A stretch of 64,000 nucleotides of DNA from Colwellia sp. 20A7. GTDB taxonomy: Bacteria > Pseudomonadota > Gammaproteobacteria > Enterobacterales > Alteromonadaceae. The DNA is taken from positions 2,232,001 through 2,296,000 of the forward strand of contig NZ_CP047130.1 in assembly GCF_009832865.1 (NCBI RefSeq), in the 5' to 3' direction. The position numbers and the translations under genes were made by a program. This document shows, piece after piece, positions 11,800 to 22,513 of the stretch. The notes under the pieces are model-generated. The model was given only the letters and a program-made list of their open reading frames with translations. It was not told where the DNA came from and searched no databases. Numbering within the stretch: position 1 is the stretch's first letter; each line of letters opens with the position of its first letter.

Positions 11800-12903
11800 T
11801 GTCTTTGCTTCTACAAATTCATAACCTAAAACATCAGCTACTGGTTTGTAAGTGATTTTTCCTGCAGCAACGTTTAATCCTGCTAATAAATGCTCATCTT
11901 CAAGCAATGCTTGTTTTGCACCTTTGTTGGCGATAGTAACAGCAAAAGGTAATGTTGCATTAGTGAGTGCCATTGTTGATGTTCTTGCTACGCCACCAGG
12001 CATGTTAGCAACACAATAATGTACTACATCATCAACAATATAGGTTGGATCTTGATGAGTCGTTGCTTTAGATGTTTCAAAACAGCCGCCTTGATCAATC
12101 GCAACATCAACAACAACCGCGCCTTTTTTCATTGCTTTAATATGTGCTTTAGTGACTAATTTCGGTGCTTCAGCGCCAGGAATTAATACAGCACCAATCA
12201 CTAAGTCAGCTTCAACAATCAATTGTGCCATTGCATCAGCAGTTGAGTATACTGTTTTCAAGCGTCCATCAAATTCAGTGTCTAACTGACGTAAACGAGG
12301 TAATGAACGATCTAAGATTGTTACGTCTGCACCCATTCCTACAGCCATACGAGCTGCTTGAGTACCTACAACACCACCACCAACAACAAGTACTTTTGCT
12401 GGTGCAACGCCAGGAACACCGCCAAGTAAAGCGCCTAATCCACCTTGTGCTATTTCTAACGCGTGAGCGCCTGCTTGGATAGACATACGACCAGCAACTT
12501 CTGACATAGGGGCTAGTAAAGGTAAACCACCGGTAGGAGATGTAACCGTTTCATAAGCAATACAAGTTGCTCCTGAAGTAATTAATAATTCAGTTTGCTT
12601 AGGATCTGGTGCTAAATGTAAGTAGGTAAATAAAATTTGGCCAGGTCTTAGCATTTTACATTCAATTGCTTGTGGCTCTTTTACTTTAATAATCATATCT
12701 GCAGTAGCAAATATCTCAGCAGCTTCGTCAATTATTTTCGCACCTGCTTCAATATATTGTGCATTGTCAAAACCAATAGCAGCACCGCCATTATTTTCAA
12801 CAATTACTTGATGGCCGTTAACTGCTAATTCTTTAACTCCCGCAGGTGTTAAGCCAATGCGGTATTCGTGGTTTTTAATTTCTTTAGGTACGCCAATAAT
12901 CAT
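11785..12903 (-). CDS. ald: Alanine dehydrogenase
   Basis: Ald catalyses NAD-dependent oxidative deamination of L-alanine to pyruvate and ammonia. The 372-residue protein begins MIIGVPKEIKNHEYRIGLTP, has the family motif KVKEPQ near 75, the Rossmann fold VLVVGGGVVGTQAARMAVG near 170, and GGVARTSTMALTNATLP near 300, all canonical. The gene is divergent from an Lrp-type regulator (13123), a common arrangement in which alanine or leucine controls ald. A 7-bp tandem repeat runs through its stop codon, followed by a terminator. An alanine symporter lies at 22.5 kb. Confidence 0.96.
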   Translation of the reverse strand: MIIGVPKEIKNHEYRIGLTPAGVKELAVNGHQVIVENNGGAAIGFDNAQYIEAGAKIIDEAAEIFATADMIIKVKEPQAIECKMLRPGQILFTYLHLAPDPKQTELLITSGATCIAYETVTSPTGGLPLLAPMSEVAGRMSIQAGAHALEIAQGGLGALLGGVPGVAPAKVLVVGGGVVGTQAARMAVGMGADVTILDRSLPRLRQLDTEFDGRLKTVYSTADAMAQLIVEADLVIGAVLIPGAEAPKLVTKAHIKAMKKGAVVVDVAIDQGGCFETSKATTHQDPTYIVDDVVHYCVANMPGGVARTSTMALTNATLPFAVTIANKGAKQALLEDEHLLAGLNVAAGKITYKPVADVLGYEFVEAKTALSL

Positions 12904-12928
12904 AATTATATCTCTTAAGTTAAATTAT

Positions 12929-12988
12929 GATACCCAAGCTACCTCCAAATACATATTCTATTATGATATTAAAGCTAGCTTGGGTATC
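12929..12988. repeat. Inverted-repeat element in the ald-lrp intergenic region
   Basis: Perfect 13-bp arms (GATACCCAAGCTA / TAGCTTGGGTATC) are separated by 34 bases. The arms lie about 25 bases upstream of the ald start. It may be a small mobile repeat inserted between the genes or an operator for the divergent Lrp regulator. Confidence 0.75.
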
Positions 12989-13122
12989 AGGCAGATTATA
13001 GAAGGAAACTGCCTCGCTAGAATGTATAGTATAAAAGTGTTTTAGTAGAATAACCTGTCGAAATTTATAGTTTTCCATTATATAATACTAAAATAAAATG
13101 AAATTATAGTGATATATACAGT

Positions 13123-13605
13123 ATGCCATTGGTAACAAATAAAGTTATAGATCGTATTGATAAAAATATACTTGTTGAGCTTCAAAAAGATGGCAGGTTA
13201 TCGAATGTAGAGTTATCAAAGCGTATTGGTTTAAGTCCAACAGCTTGTTTAGAGAGGGTTAGGCGACTTGAAAAAGAAAAATATATCACTGGATATCAAG
13301 CAAATTTAAATTCCTCAAAGCTAAACCTTGCTTTATTAGTGTTCGTTGAAATAACCTTGTCTAAAACTAGTCCCGATGTTTTTGATGATTTTGCTAGCGC
13401 AGTACACGAACTAGACGTTATACAAGAGTGCCATTTAGTTTCTGGAAATTTTGATTTTCTTTTAAAAACACGTGTACAAGACATGCTAGCTTACCGACAA
13501 TTATTAGGGGATATATTATTAAGGTTACCTGGCGTAAGTGAAAGTAGAACTTATGTCGTTATGGATGAAATTAAATCCAGTAATATCTTACCAATCAAGC
13601 GATAA
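13123..13605 (+). CDS. lrp: Leucine-responsive regulatory protein, Lrp/AsnC family
   Basis: The 160-residue regulator has an N-terminal winged HTH (IDKNILVELQKDGRLSNVELSKRIGLS...CLERVRRLE, residues about 10-52) and a C-terminal RAM ligand-binding domain ending in TYVVMDEIK. The sequence closely follows gammaproteobacterial global Lrp. It is divergent from ald and upstream of ftsK, the conserved position of lrp in many gammaproteobacteria. The start codon follows an AT-rich leader without a strong Shine-Dalgarno. A second Lrp/AsnC gene with a different partner lies at 51855. Confidence 0.93.
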   Translation: MPLVTNKVIDRIDKNILVELQKDGRLSNVELSKRIGLSPTACLERVRRLEKEKYITGYQANLNSSKLNLALLVFVEITLSKTSPDVFDDFASAVHELDVIQECHLVSGNFDFLLKTRVQDMLAYRQLLGDILLRLPGVSESRTYVVMDEIKSSNILPIKR

Positions 13606-13710
13606 TTTGTTATTTTAACCGTACCATTGCTTCTTCAAAATGCCTATACGTCTATTTTGAGTTAACATGGCTACAAATAATACTCATCTTCTTTTATCAT
13701 GGAATTTTAA

Positions 13711-16275
13711 TTGTCTTCAGAACTCGTAAAAAATACTGACGAAACTAGTCAAAAATCTGTTAATACTCCAACTGACGAGCTAACAACACAATTGAGCGGC
13801 GTACAACGCTTATTAGAAACAGGCTTACTGTTTTTTAGTGTTTTTGCCATGTTTTTAATGTTGGCATTATTTAGCTTTGATCAAGCCGATCCCGGTTGGG
13901 CGCAAACAGGGTATCAAACTCAAATTAGAAACCTTGGTGGCGCAGTAGGCGCTTATCTTTCTGATTTATTATTAAATCTTTTTGGTTACATCGCTTATAC
14001 CTTACCTTTTGTTGTTGCTTTGATTGGTTGGCTACTGTTTCAAAAATTTCATCAATTAATGCAATTAGATTATTTAACGATTGGCTTGAAGCTTATTGGC
14101 TTTATTCTGTTTTATTTAGGCGTCACTTCATTAGCGAGTATGAATTTTGATGATATATACTATTTTTCGGCTGGTGGAATTTTAGGTAATGTATTAAGTA
14201 ATACTTTCCTGCCTTACTTTTCATTTGTTGGAAGTACACTCATCTTCTTAATGTTTACTTGCTCAGGCTTTGTCTTGTTAACCGGTTTTTCGTGGCTAAA
14301 CTTTATAGATGATGTAGGGCGTTACTGTATTTCTTTCTTTATGCTGCTAAAGGGTCTTCCACAAATAATAAAAAATCAGTTTGGTACCGGCGATGCTAAT
14401 ACGCATGAAAAAATTGACAATACGTTAGAAAAAGATCCAAGAGATAAAGAAGCAATAGAAGAAGTAACAAACACTGTTGAACCAGAAGTTGAAGAACCGG
14501 TTAAGAAAAAAATATCAATGCCGTTTTTCAATAAAAAACCAATTCCTGAGACACCTGAAAAAGCTGAAACTCAAGAGCCATTTGTTGATATCGATGATTT
14601 AATGGATGGTCCTTTTACTATCAATGTGCAAGAGCATGTTGATGATTCAGAAATTACGGCCGCTTTTAGCGCTGTTGAAAAAATTAATGTCGCCGATGAC
14701 CAACAACCGCGTGGTAAATTATCGGCTAGCTCTGATACTAGCCAAGTTAATTTAGTACCCAGTGTTGAAGAAAAGTTTGAAGGCATGCCTTCTATAGATT
14801 TACTGGATAGAGCAGACAAAGCTAAAAATCCAATTAACCAAGAAGAATTAGAGCAGGTTAGTCGTTTAGTAGAAGCTAAGTTACTTGACTTTAAAGTAGT
14901 GGCACAAGTGGTTGCTGTTTACCCAGGACCTGTTATTACCCGTTTCGAATTAGATTTAGCTCCTGGTATGAAAGTGAGCAAGATCAGCTCATTATCTAAA
15001 GATTTAGCGCGTGCCTTGTCAGCTATAAGTGTACGTGTGGTTGAAGTCATTCCAGGTAAGTCTGTGATTGGTTTAGAATTACCAAATAAACACAGAGAAA
15101 TTGTTCGATTAAGTGAAGTTATTTCGTGTAAAGAATTTGAAGAATCAAGTTCATCATTAACTATGGTACTTGGCAAAGATATTGCGGGTGAACCAGTTGT
15201 AGTTGATTTAGCGAAAATGCCGCATTTATTAGTGGCTGGTACCACGGGCTCTGGTAAGTCTGTTGGTGTTAATACAATGATTGTGAGTCTATTGTATAAA
15301 TCAACGCCTGAAGATGTTCGTTTGATTATGATTGACCCTAAAATGCTTGAGTTAAGTGTATATGAAGGGATTCCACATCTATTATCTGAAGTTGTAACTG
15401 ACATGAAAGATGCCGCTAACGCTCTTCGTTGGTGTGTTGCTGAAATGGAACGACGTTATAAACTTATGTCAGCACTAGGTGTTCGAAACTTAAAGGGATA
15501 TAACAAAAAAGTCTTGAACGCAATTAAAGAAGGCGAGCCTATTATTGATCCAATATGGCAGCCAAGTGATGGTTTAGATCAAACTCCACCACAATTAGAA
15601 AAGCTGCCTAGTATTGTTGTTATTGTTGATGAATTTGCTGACATGATGATGATTGTTGGTAAGAAAGTAGAAGAATTAATAGCGCGAATTGCTCAAAAAG
15701 CTCGTGCCGCAGGCATTCATTTAATACTAGCAACTCAACGTCCTTCAGTTGATGTTATTACCGGATTAATCAAAGCTAATATTCCTACACGTATGGCATT
15801 TCAGGTTTCGTCAGGTTTAAACTCTCGAACTATTTTAGATCAGCAAGGAGCAGAGCAGTTGCTAGGTATGGGTGATATGCTTTATTTACCCCCTGGAACC
15901 GGTGTTCCTACTCGTGTTCATGGTGCCTTTATTGATGATCATGAAGTGCATGCCGTAGTGAAAGATTGGAAACTACGCGGTGAGCCAAATTATGTTGAAG
16001 AAATCTTAGCCGGTGGCAGTGATCCTGATATGTTACTACCCGGTGAGCAGCCTGAAGGCAGTGAAGATGAAGAATTAGATACACTTTATGATGAAGCCGT
16101 TCATTTTGTTACTGAAAAACGTCGCGTTTCTATCTCGAGTGTACAAAGACAATTTAGAATTGGTTATAACCGTTCAGCAAGAATTGTTGAGCAAATGGAA
16201 ATTCAAGGGATAGTGTCTACTGCTGGCAATAACGGTGCTCGAGAAGTACTCGCACCACCACCAATTAGAGATTAA
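13711..16275 (+). CDS. ftsK: DNA translocase FtsK
   Basis: FtsK anchors at the septum and pumps chromosomal DNA to the dif/XerCD site. The 854-residue protein has four N-terminal membrane helices (about residues 35-190), a linker, and the motor domain with Walker [13 protein letters not shown] near 510 and Walker [13 protein letters not shown] near 640. The C-terminal gamma winged-helix domain that reads KOPS follows ([22 protein letters not shown] region, about 790-850). The linker is short compared with E. coli FtsK (1329 residues). The start is TTG, supported by GGA just upstream and by alignment; no ATG fits. lolA follows 12 bases after the stop. Confidence 0.95.
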   Translation: MSSELVKNTDETSQKSVNTPTDELTTQLSGVQRLLETGLLFFSVFAMFLMLALFSFDQADPGWAQTGYQTQIRNLGGAVGAYLSDLLLNLFGYIAYTLPFVVALIGWLLFQKFHQLMQLDYLTIGLKLIGFILFYLGVTSLASMNFDDIYYFSAGGILGNVLSNTFLPYFSFVGSTLIFLMFTCSGFVLLTGFSWLNFIDDVGRYCISFFMLLKGLPQIIKNQFGTGDANTHEKIDNTLEKDPRDKEAIEEVTNTVEPEVEEPVKKKISMPFFNKKPIPETPEKAETQEPFVDIDDLMDGPFTINVQEHVDDSEITAAFSAVEKINVADDQQPRGKLSASSDTSQVNLVPSVEEKFEGMPSIDLLDRADKAKNPINQEELEQVSRLVEAKLLDFKVVAQVVAVYPGPVITRFELDLAPGMKVSKISSLSKDLARALSAISVRVVEVIPGKSVIGLELPNKHREIVRLSEVISCKEFEESSSSLTMVLGKDIAGEPVVVDLAKMPHLLVAGTTGSGKSVGVNTMIVSLLYKSTPEDVRLIMIDPKMLELSVYEGIPHLLSEVVTDMKDAANALRWCVAEMERRYKLMSALGVRNLKGYNKKVLNAIKEGEPIIDPIWQPSDGLDQTPPQLEKLPSIVVIVDEFADMMMIVGKKVEELIARIAQKARAAGIHLILATQRPSVDVITGLIKANIPTRMAFQVSSGLNSRTILDQQGAEQLLGMGDMLYLPPGTGVPTRVHGAFIDDHEVHAVVKDWKLRGEPNYVEEILAGGSDPDMLLPGEQPEGSEDEELDTLYDEAVHFVTEKRRVSISSVQRQFRIGYNRSARIVEQMEIQGIVSTAGNNGAREVLAPPPIRD

Positions 16276-16287
16276 ATTCGGATAAAA

Positions 16288-17070
16288 ATGAATATGAATT
16301 ATGTAAAAATTATTACCTTAGCGCTAACACTTAATGCTGTTATAAATAACACCGTGGAAGCAAATGAACTTGTCGAGAAAACGACTACATTAGCAAGTAA
16401 AGAAAGCGCAGGAAAAACTGATATAGTCACTGATGAATCAGCTATAACAGCGTTAACTACACCAAGTTTAGCCATCAAAAAGCTAACTACAGAAAAAGCA
16501 TCAGCCGCTAAAATCGAATTAATGGCTAAACTGGCTAATTTAAATCATTTTAGTGCTAAGTTTGAGCAAGAAGTACAGAGCGAATCAGGCGATATTCTTG
16601 AACAAAGCTCAGGAGAATTAGCTATTAGTAAACCAAATTTAGCTAATTGGCATACGGCTGAACCAGACGAGCTATTGATTGTGTCTGATGGTGAAAATGT
16701 TTGGTTTTATAATCCATGGATTGAGCAGGTGAGTGTGTATTCTTTATCAGCTGCTATTGCACAAACACCTATTTTATTGCTAACCAGTCAAGATGAGGCG
16801 ATGTGGCAAGAATATAGCGTTATAAATAATGAAGATAATAGCTTTGTTATCACAGCAAAAGATGTAAACAGTCAAATTAAGAGTTTAACGTTGCTTTTTG
16901 ATACAAACAAAGCAGGGGGTAAATTGAAACAATTTTCCTTCTTAGACGCTACTGGCCAATTAAGCCACATTAAGTTAAGCAATTTTAACGATCGCACTAT
17001 ACCTGACGAAAGTTTATTTAACTTTGTTGTACCAGAAGGTGTGCAAATAGATGATCAACGCACTAATTAA
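16288..17070 (+). CDS. lolA: Outer-membrane lipoprotein carrier protein LolA
   Basis: LolA is the periplasmic chaperone that carries lipoproteins from LolCDE to LolB. A signal peptide (residues 1-27, cleavage near VEA-NEL) is followed by an unusual 45-residue Thr/Ala/Lys-rich segment. The LolA fold then begins at about residue 75 ([20 protein letters not shown]) and continues through [15 protein letters not shown] near 145. At 260 residues it is longer than E. coli LolA (203) because of that segment. It sits between ftsK and rarA, the conserved order, and is probably co-transcribed with both (12- and 17-base gaps). Confidence 0.93.
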   Translation: MNMNYVKIITLALTLNAVINNTVEANELVEKTTTLASKESAGKTDIVTDESAITALTTPSLAIKKLTTEKASAAKIELMAKLANLNHFSAKFEQEVQSESGDILEQSSGELAISKPNLANWHTAEPDELLIVSDGENVWFYNPWIEQVSVYSLSAAIAQTPILLLTSQDEAMWQEYSVINNEDNSFVITAKDVNSQIKSLTLLFDTNKAGGKLKQFSFLDATGQLSHIKLSNFNDRTIPDESLFNFVVPEGVQIDDQRTN

Positions 17071-17087
17071 CTTATAACAGGAAATGT

Positions 17088-18536
17088 GTGAACATTGTGG
17101 AAGACAATCAACAAACTAATTTATTTGGCTTAGCACTAGAAACTTCTGAACATGAGTCAGTTGAAGATGCTGTTGCGGGTTCAACGGTGTCTTCTAACGC
17201 ACCGCTTGCTGCAAAAATGCGCCCGCAGAGCTTAGTGGATTATGTCGGACAACAACACATTCTTGGTGATGACTCCCCGTTAAGACAAGCGATTATGCAA
17301 GGTCATTGTCATTCGCTTATTTTTTGGGGGCCACCAGGCAGTGGAAAAACGACCCTAGCAGAAATTATTGCCACCCATGCTAATGCTAAAGTAGTTAGAT
17401 TATCTGCGGTAACATCAGGCATTAAAGATATTCGTCTTGCTATTGAACAAGCCAAAATTAGAGCCACTAATCATTCAAGCAAAGAAAGTAAAACGGTACT
17501 CTTTGTTGATGAAGTACACCGTTTTAATAAATCTCAGCAAGATGCTTTTTTACCTTTTATTGAAGATGGCACTATTATTTTTATTGGTGCAACAACTGAA
17601 AACCCAGCATTTGAACTAAATCAGGCTATTTTGTCTCGTGCGCGCGTGTATACGTTAAAAAAACTGAACACCGAAGAATTATCTCAGGTATTAACGAGAG
17701 CAATCAACTTGGTATCGCAGGAGCAGAACGTTAGCATAGCGATGGATAAAGATGCTAAGCAGAGTTTATTAAACCGTAGTGATGGTGATGCAAGAAGACT
17801 GCTTAACTTGTTAGAAAACTGCCTTGATAGCCAAACAGCTTTTTTATCGGGGGAAGATCAGAAAATAACAATATCCGTTGAACTCATAGCACAAGTAGCA
17901 GGCAGTAAAATAGCGCTTTATGATAAAGGTGGTGATGCCTTTTATGACTTAATTAGCGCCTTTCACAAATCTGTCAGAGGCTCAGATCCTAATGCCGCAC
18001 TTTATTGGTATGCTAGAATTTTGACCGGCGGTGGTGATGCACTTTATGTGGCAAGGCGTTTATTAGCGGTAGCGAGTGAAGATATAGGAAATGCCGATCC
18101 ACGGGCGATGCAATTAGCGATTAATGCCTGGGACACGTTTCATCGAGTAGGACCTAGTGAAGGCGAACGAGCCATTGCTCAAGCTGCTGTATATATGGCT
18201 TTAGCGCCGAAAAGTAATGCTGTTTATATGGCATTTAATCAAGCTAAGGCTCTAGCTGAACAAACATCAGGTTTAGACGTGCCCGATCATTTAAAAAATT
18301 CAACCAGTGAAATTACCAAGAATTTAGGTCATGGTGTTGATTATCGTTATGCTCATAATGAAATTAATGCTTTTGCTGCAGGAGAAAATTATTTTCCCGA
18401 AGCGTTAGCGAAAGCAAATGGTTATAATACCGATCTTTATCAACCGAGTGATAGAGGTTTAGAAAAGCAATTAAAAGAAAAACTCGATTATTTAAACCAG
18501 CTAAACCAAAACAGTAGTGAGCAGCGTTATGAATAA
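17088..18536 (+). CDS. rarA: Replication-associated recombination AAA ATPase RarA (MgsA)
   Basis: RarA is a clamp-loader-like AAA+ ATPase acting at stalled replication forks. The 482-residue protein has Walker [14 protein letters not shown] near residue 82, Walker [20 protein letters not shown] near 140, sensor 1 GATTENPAF near 168, and the C-terminal tetramerisation domain (from about 265). The start is GTG at 17088, with AGGAAA upstream. The gene overlaps crcB by 8 bases. E. coli RarA is 447 residues; the N-terminal 35 residues are a non-conserved extension. Confidence 0.95.
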   Translation: MNIVEDNQQTNLFGLALETSEHESVEDAVAGSTVSSNAPLAAKMRPQSLVDYVGQQHILGDDSPLRQAIMQGHCHSLIFWGPPGSGKTTLAEIIATHANAKVVRLSAVTSGIKDIRLAIEQAKIRATNHSSKESKTVLFVDEVHRFNKSQQDAFLPFIEDGTIIFIGATTENPAFELNQAILSRARVYTLKKLNTEELSQVLTRAINLVSQEQNVSIAMDKDAKQSLLNRSDGDARRLLNLLENCLDSQTAFLSGEDQKITISVELIAQVAGSKIALYDKGGDAFYDLISAFHKSVRGSDPNAALYWYARILTGGGDALYVARRLLAVASEDIGNADPRAMQLAINAWDTFHRVGPSEGERAIAQAAVYMALAPKSNAVYMAFNQAKALAEQTSGLDVPDHLKNSTSEITKNLGHGVDYRYAHNEINAFAAGENYFPEALAKANGYNTDLYQPSDRGLEKQLKEKLDYLNQLNQNSSEQRYE

Positions 18537-18930
18537 TGCGATTAGTAACCTAACTTTATATGCTTTTGTTGCTTTAGGCGGGGCTTGTGGTGCTAGTTTG
18601 CGTTTTTATATTTCGCAATTAGTGTTAAATTGGCTAGGAAAGGGGTTTCCTTTTGCAACATTGATGGTTAATATCACCGGCTCATTTATTATGGGTTTAT
18701 TATATCAATTAATAGAACATGAAATTTTAGATATAAATGTTCATAGAACCTTAATAGGTATTGGATTTTTAGGTGCTTTTACCACCTTTTCAACATTTTC
18801 CTTAGACTCCTTGTTATTAATTCAACAAGGAGACTTACTAAAAGCTGGCATTAATATTTTATTAAATGTGTCGCTTTGTATCGCTGCTGCTGGTTTAGGA
18901 CTTTATTTAGTCTCAGCAATAGCCAAATAA
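18529..18930 (+). CDS. crcB: Fluoride ion channel Fluc/CrcB
   Basis: Fluc channels export fluoride as antiparallel homodimers. The 133-residue protein (ATG at 18529; an in-frame GTG at 18517 is less likely) has four membrane helices and the hallmarks [14 protein letters not shown] near residue 15, the central N of [12 protein letters not shown] near 45, and [15 protein letters not shown] (the Phe box) near 80. The start lies within the end of rarA, which suggests coupling. No fluoride riboswitch is visible; the gene is embedded in the ftsK-serS run. Confidence 0.94.
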   Translation: MNNAISNLTLYAFVALGGACGASLRFYISQLVLNWLGKGFPFATLMVNITGSFIMGLLYQLIEHEILDINVHRTLIGIGFLGAFTTFSTFSLDSLLLIQQGDLLKAGINILLNVSLCIAAAGLGLYLVSAIAK

Positions 18931-18985
18931 TATAACTTTTGTAGATTTATTTTTTAATCTTAATTTTAAACTAGAAATAACGTGA

Positions 18986-20286
<1,301 letters not shown>

Positions 20287-20314
20287 CATAAATTACCGTT
20301 AGTCATTACTTTAC

Positions 20315-20403
20315 GTCGTCATTCCGTAGTTCACTTAATACGGAATCTCACGCAGTTAGTCGTATAAAAAGAGAGATCCTGAATCAAGTTCAGGATGACG
20401 ACA
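20315..20403 (-). repeat. Bipartite REP-like palindromic element, copy A
   Basis: Two imperfect hairpins are joined by about 20 bases: one built on ATTCCGTA...TACGGAAT, the other on ATCCTGAA...TTCAGGAT, each bordered by GTCAT/ATGAC. Copy A has the opposite orientation to copies B1 and B2 near 40.9 kb. It lies in the 373-base gap after serS; the rest of that gap holds no gene I can recognise. Confidence 0.85.
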
Positions 20404-20525
20404 AGTAGTTGTTCAGATTGACGATAAACAGTTATTTAGGTTAACGGTAAATAACTGTTCAGGGTGGTGTTAAATAGTTGTTTAGAATAATAGTGGAACG
20501 ACATTCATACTACCGATAATATTGA

Positions 20526-20564
20526 GAAAAGAGCTATTAACATTTTGTTATTAGCTCTTTTTTA
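20526..20564 (+). terminator. Rho-independent terminator downstream of serS
   Basis: A 12-bp stem with one mismatch (AGAGCTATTAAC / GTTATTAGCTCT) and an ATTTT loop is followed by a T6 tract. It is about 255 bases after serS, with the REP-like element between. Confidence 0.8.
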
Positions 20565-20645
20565 TTATCTATTAAAATATTTCTGTAATAAATTACCACT
20601 TATCGGGTCTACTCCTTGTAACCTAAAATTTAAAGGAATATTCAC

Positions 20646-21152
20646 TTGCTTACTACACTCCGTAATTTTTTAATTCAAGCCATAATCGTCGTCGTTGTTT
20701 TTCAAAGCGTATCTTACCTGCGCGAAACGACTATGCTTTCTTCTGATACCAAAATAACACCAACGAGTGCATTGTCATTTACGCAAGTGCCAACACTGTT
20801 AGGAGATACGGTTTCATTAAATTCACAAGGCAAAAAAACGATTATTTATTTTTTTGCACCTTGGTGTAAAGTTTGTGATATTAGTATTAGTAACTTACAA
20901 ACTTTGTATGAAAAAAATAGTAATATTGATGTAGTTGCTGTTGCATTAGACTATAGAAAACTCAGTGAGATATCAGATTTCTCGCAAGACAAGAAATTAA
21001 CGTTCCCTATTGCGTTAGGAAATGAAGAAATTAAAAATGCTTTTTTAATTACTGCTTACCCTAGTTACTACGTTATCAACGAAGAAAATACAGTTATTGG
21101 TAAATCTTTAGGGTATTCTTCTGAACTTGGGCTTTATTTAAGATCTCTATAG
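20646..21152 (+). CDS. TlpA/ResA-like membrane-anchored thioredoxin
   Basis: The 168-residue protein has one N-terminal membrane anchor (about residues 8-24) and a thioredoxin fold facing the periplasm, with the redox motif FFAPWCKVCDISI (Cys-X-X-Cys near residues 78-81) and a cis-Pro in TAYPSYYV near 140. This is the TlpA-like layout used for periplasmic disulphide reduction. The specific partner is unknown. The start is TTG with AAAGGAAT upstream; no ATG in the right place exists. It stands alone between a terminator and the M14 carboxypeptidase gene. Confidence 0.85.
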   Translation: MLTTLRNFLIQAIIVVVVFQSVSYLRETTMLSSDTKITPTSALSFTQVPTLLGDTVSLNSQGKKTIIYFFAPWCKVCDISISNLQTLYEKNSNIDVVAVALDYRKLSEISDFSQDKKLTFPIALGNEEIKNAFLITAYPSYYVINEENTVIGKSLGYSSELGLYLRSL

Positions 21153-21247
21153 TGATCTTATTTATGTTTGTGTACACTGTTTCCTTACTCTTTAGTCCAT
21201 ACCGAACAACAGATTAGTCGGTATGAAAGAAAAAGGCTTTCTACTTT

Positions 21248-22390
21248 ATGCAAATATCTGACAACTTTGATAGCGGTAATATCCGTGTAATTGATGCAAG
21301 TAATACCAACAATATTCAATTAGAAATAAAACACGATAATCAATCTGAATTTTACCAGTGGTTTCATTTTAAGTTACAGACGGATGCTAGTCCTAGTAAT
21401 GCTCGTCAAGAACATGTTCTTAATATTATTAATGCAGGAAAATCTGCTTATGTTGAGGGCTGGAAAGGTTATCAAGCGGTAGCATCCTATGATCGTGATC
21501 ATTGGTTTCGTGTACCTACTACATTCGACGGTGACAAACTGACGATAACGATGACCCCAGAATACGATTCTGTTTATTTCGCTTACTTCTCTCCTTATAG
21601 TTACGAACGTCACCAAGATTTATTGCATAATGCACAAATGGATCTTGAATGTCAGCTACAGGTTTTAGGTCAAACACTTGATGGTCGAGATGTTAGCTTA
21701 TTGAAAGTTGGTGAAGAAGGTGAGGGCAAGCGTGTTATTTGGTTAACTGCACGTCAACATCCAGGTGAAACCATGGCTGAATGGTTTATTGAAGGTTTTC
21801 TCGATCGTTTACTTGATGAAGATGATGGTGTTGCGCGTGCCTTATTAAATAAAGCTGTATTTTACATTGTGCCTAATATGAACCCTGATGGTAGTGTTCG
21901 TGGACATCTTCGTACTAACGCTGTTGGTACAAATTTAAATCGTGAATGGTTAGAGCCTTTGATGGAACGAAGCCCTGAAGTTTACTTAGTACGCGAAAAA
22001 ATGCTTGAAACAGGCATTGATATGTTTTTAGATGTTCATGGTGACGAAGCATTACCTGTTAACTTTTTAGCGGGTTGTGAAGGTGTGGTTAATTACGATG
22101 AACGCCATAAAGCACTTGAAGACAAATTTAAAAATATTTTATTGTCGTTAACTCCTGAATTTCAAGATGAGCGTGGCTACGACAAAGATGAACCTGGTCA
22201 AGCTAACCCTACGGTTGGTACAAATTGGGTCGGCAATCAATTTAAATGCTTAGCTTATACTATTGAAATGCCTTTTAAAGATAATGACTTACTACCTGAT
22301 TACAGCGTGGGATGGTCTGATGTTCGTAGCAGTTTGCTAGGACGTGATTTCTTAACCGGCATTTATCACATGGTAGATGATTTAAGATAG
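21248..22390 (+). CDS. M14-family zinc carboxypeptidase (cytosolic carboxypeptidase-like)
   Basis: The 380-residue protein has an N-terminal beta domain (about residues 1-125) followed by a zinc peptidase domain. The zinc ligands are visible in ARQHPGETMAEWF (His and Glu near 175-178) and DVHGDEALP (His near 268), and the catalytic Glu lies in YTIEMPF near 340. The N-terminal domain plus this catalytic core is the arrangement of bacterial proteins related to cytosolic carboxypeptidases, which in eukaryotes remove glutamates. There is no signal peptide, so it acts in the cytoplasm. The bacterial substrate is unknown. Confidence 0.9.
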   Translation: MQISDNFDSGNIRVIDASNTNNIQLEIKHDNQSEFYQWFHFKLQTDASPSNARQEHVLNIINAGKSAYVEGWKGYQAVASYDRDHWFRVPTTFDGDKLTITMTPEYDSVYFAYFSPYSYERHQDLLHNAQMDLECQLQVLGQTLDGRDVSLLKVGEEGEGKRVIWLTARQHPGETMAEWFIEGFLDRLLDEDDGVARALLNKAVFYIVPNMNPDGSVRGHLRTNAVGTNLNREWLEPLMERSPEVYLVREKMLETGIDMFLDVHGDEALPVNFLAGCEGVVNYDERHKALEDKFKNILLSLTPEFQDERGYDKDEPGQANPTVGTNWVGNQFKCLAYTIEMPFKDNDLLPDYSVGWSDVRSSLLGRDFLTGIYHMVDDLR

Positions 22391-22407
22391 TTTTAATCTT
22401 TACTGTA

Positions 22408-22448
22408 TTCGTCAATGTAAGTGTCATAAGAACACATTAATTGACGAA
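22408..22448. terminator. Stem-loop after the M14 carboxypeptidase gene
   Basis: Nine-base arms TTCGTCAAT / ATTGACGAA enclose a second small stem GTGT/ACAC. There is no clear T tract, so termination is only a possibility. Confidence 0.4.
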
Positions 22449-22513
22449 TGCATTTTCAAACCAAACACTATTTAATAAGTGTATAAAATAATAAAAATAA
22501 AGAGGAAGTTTAC

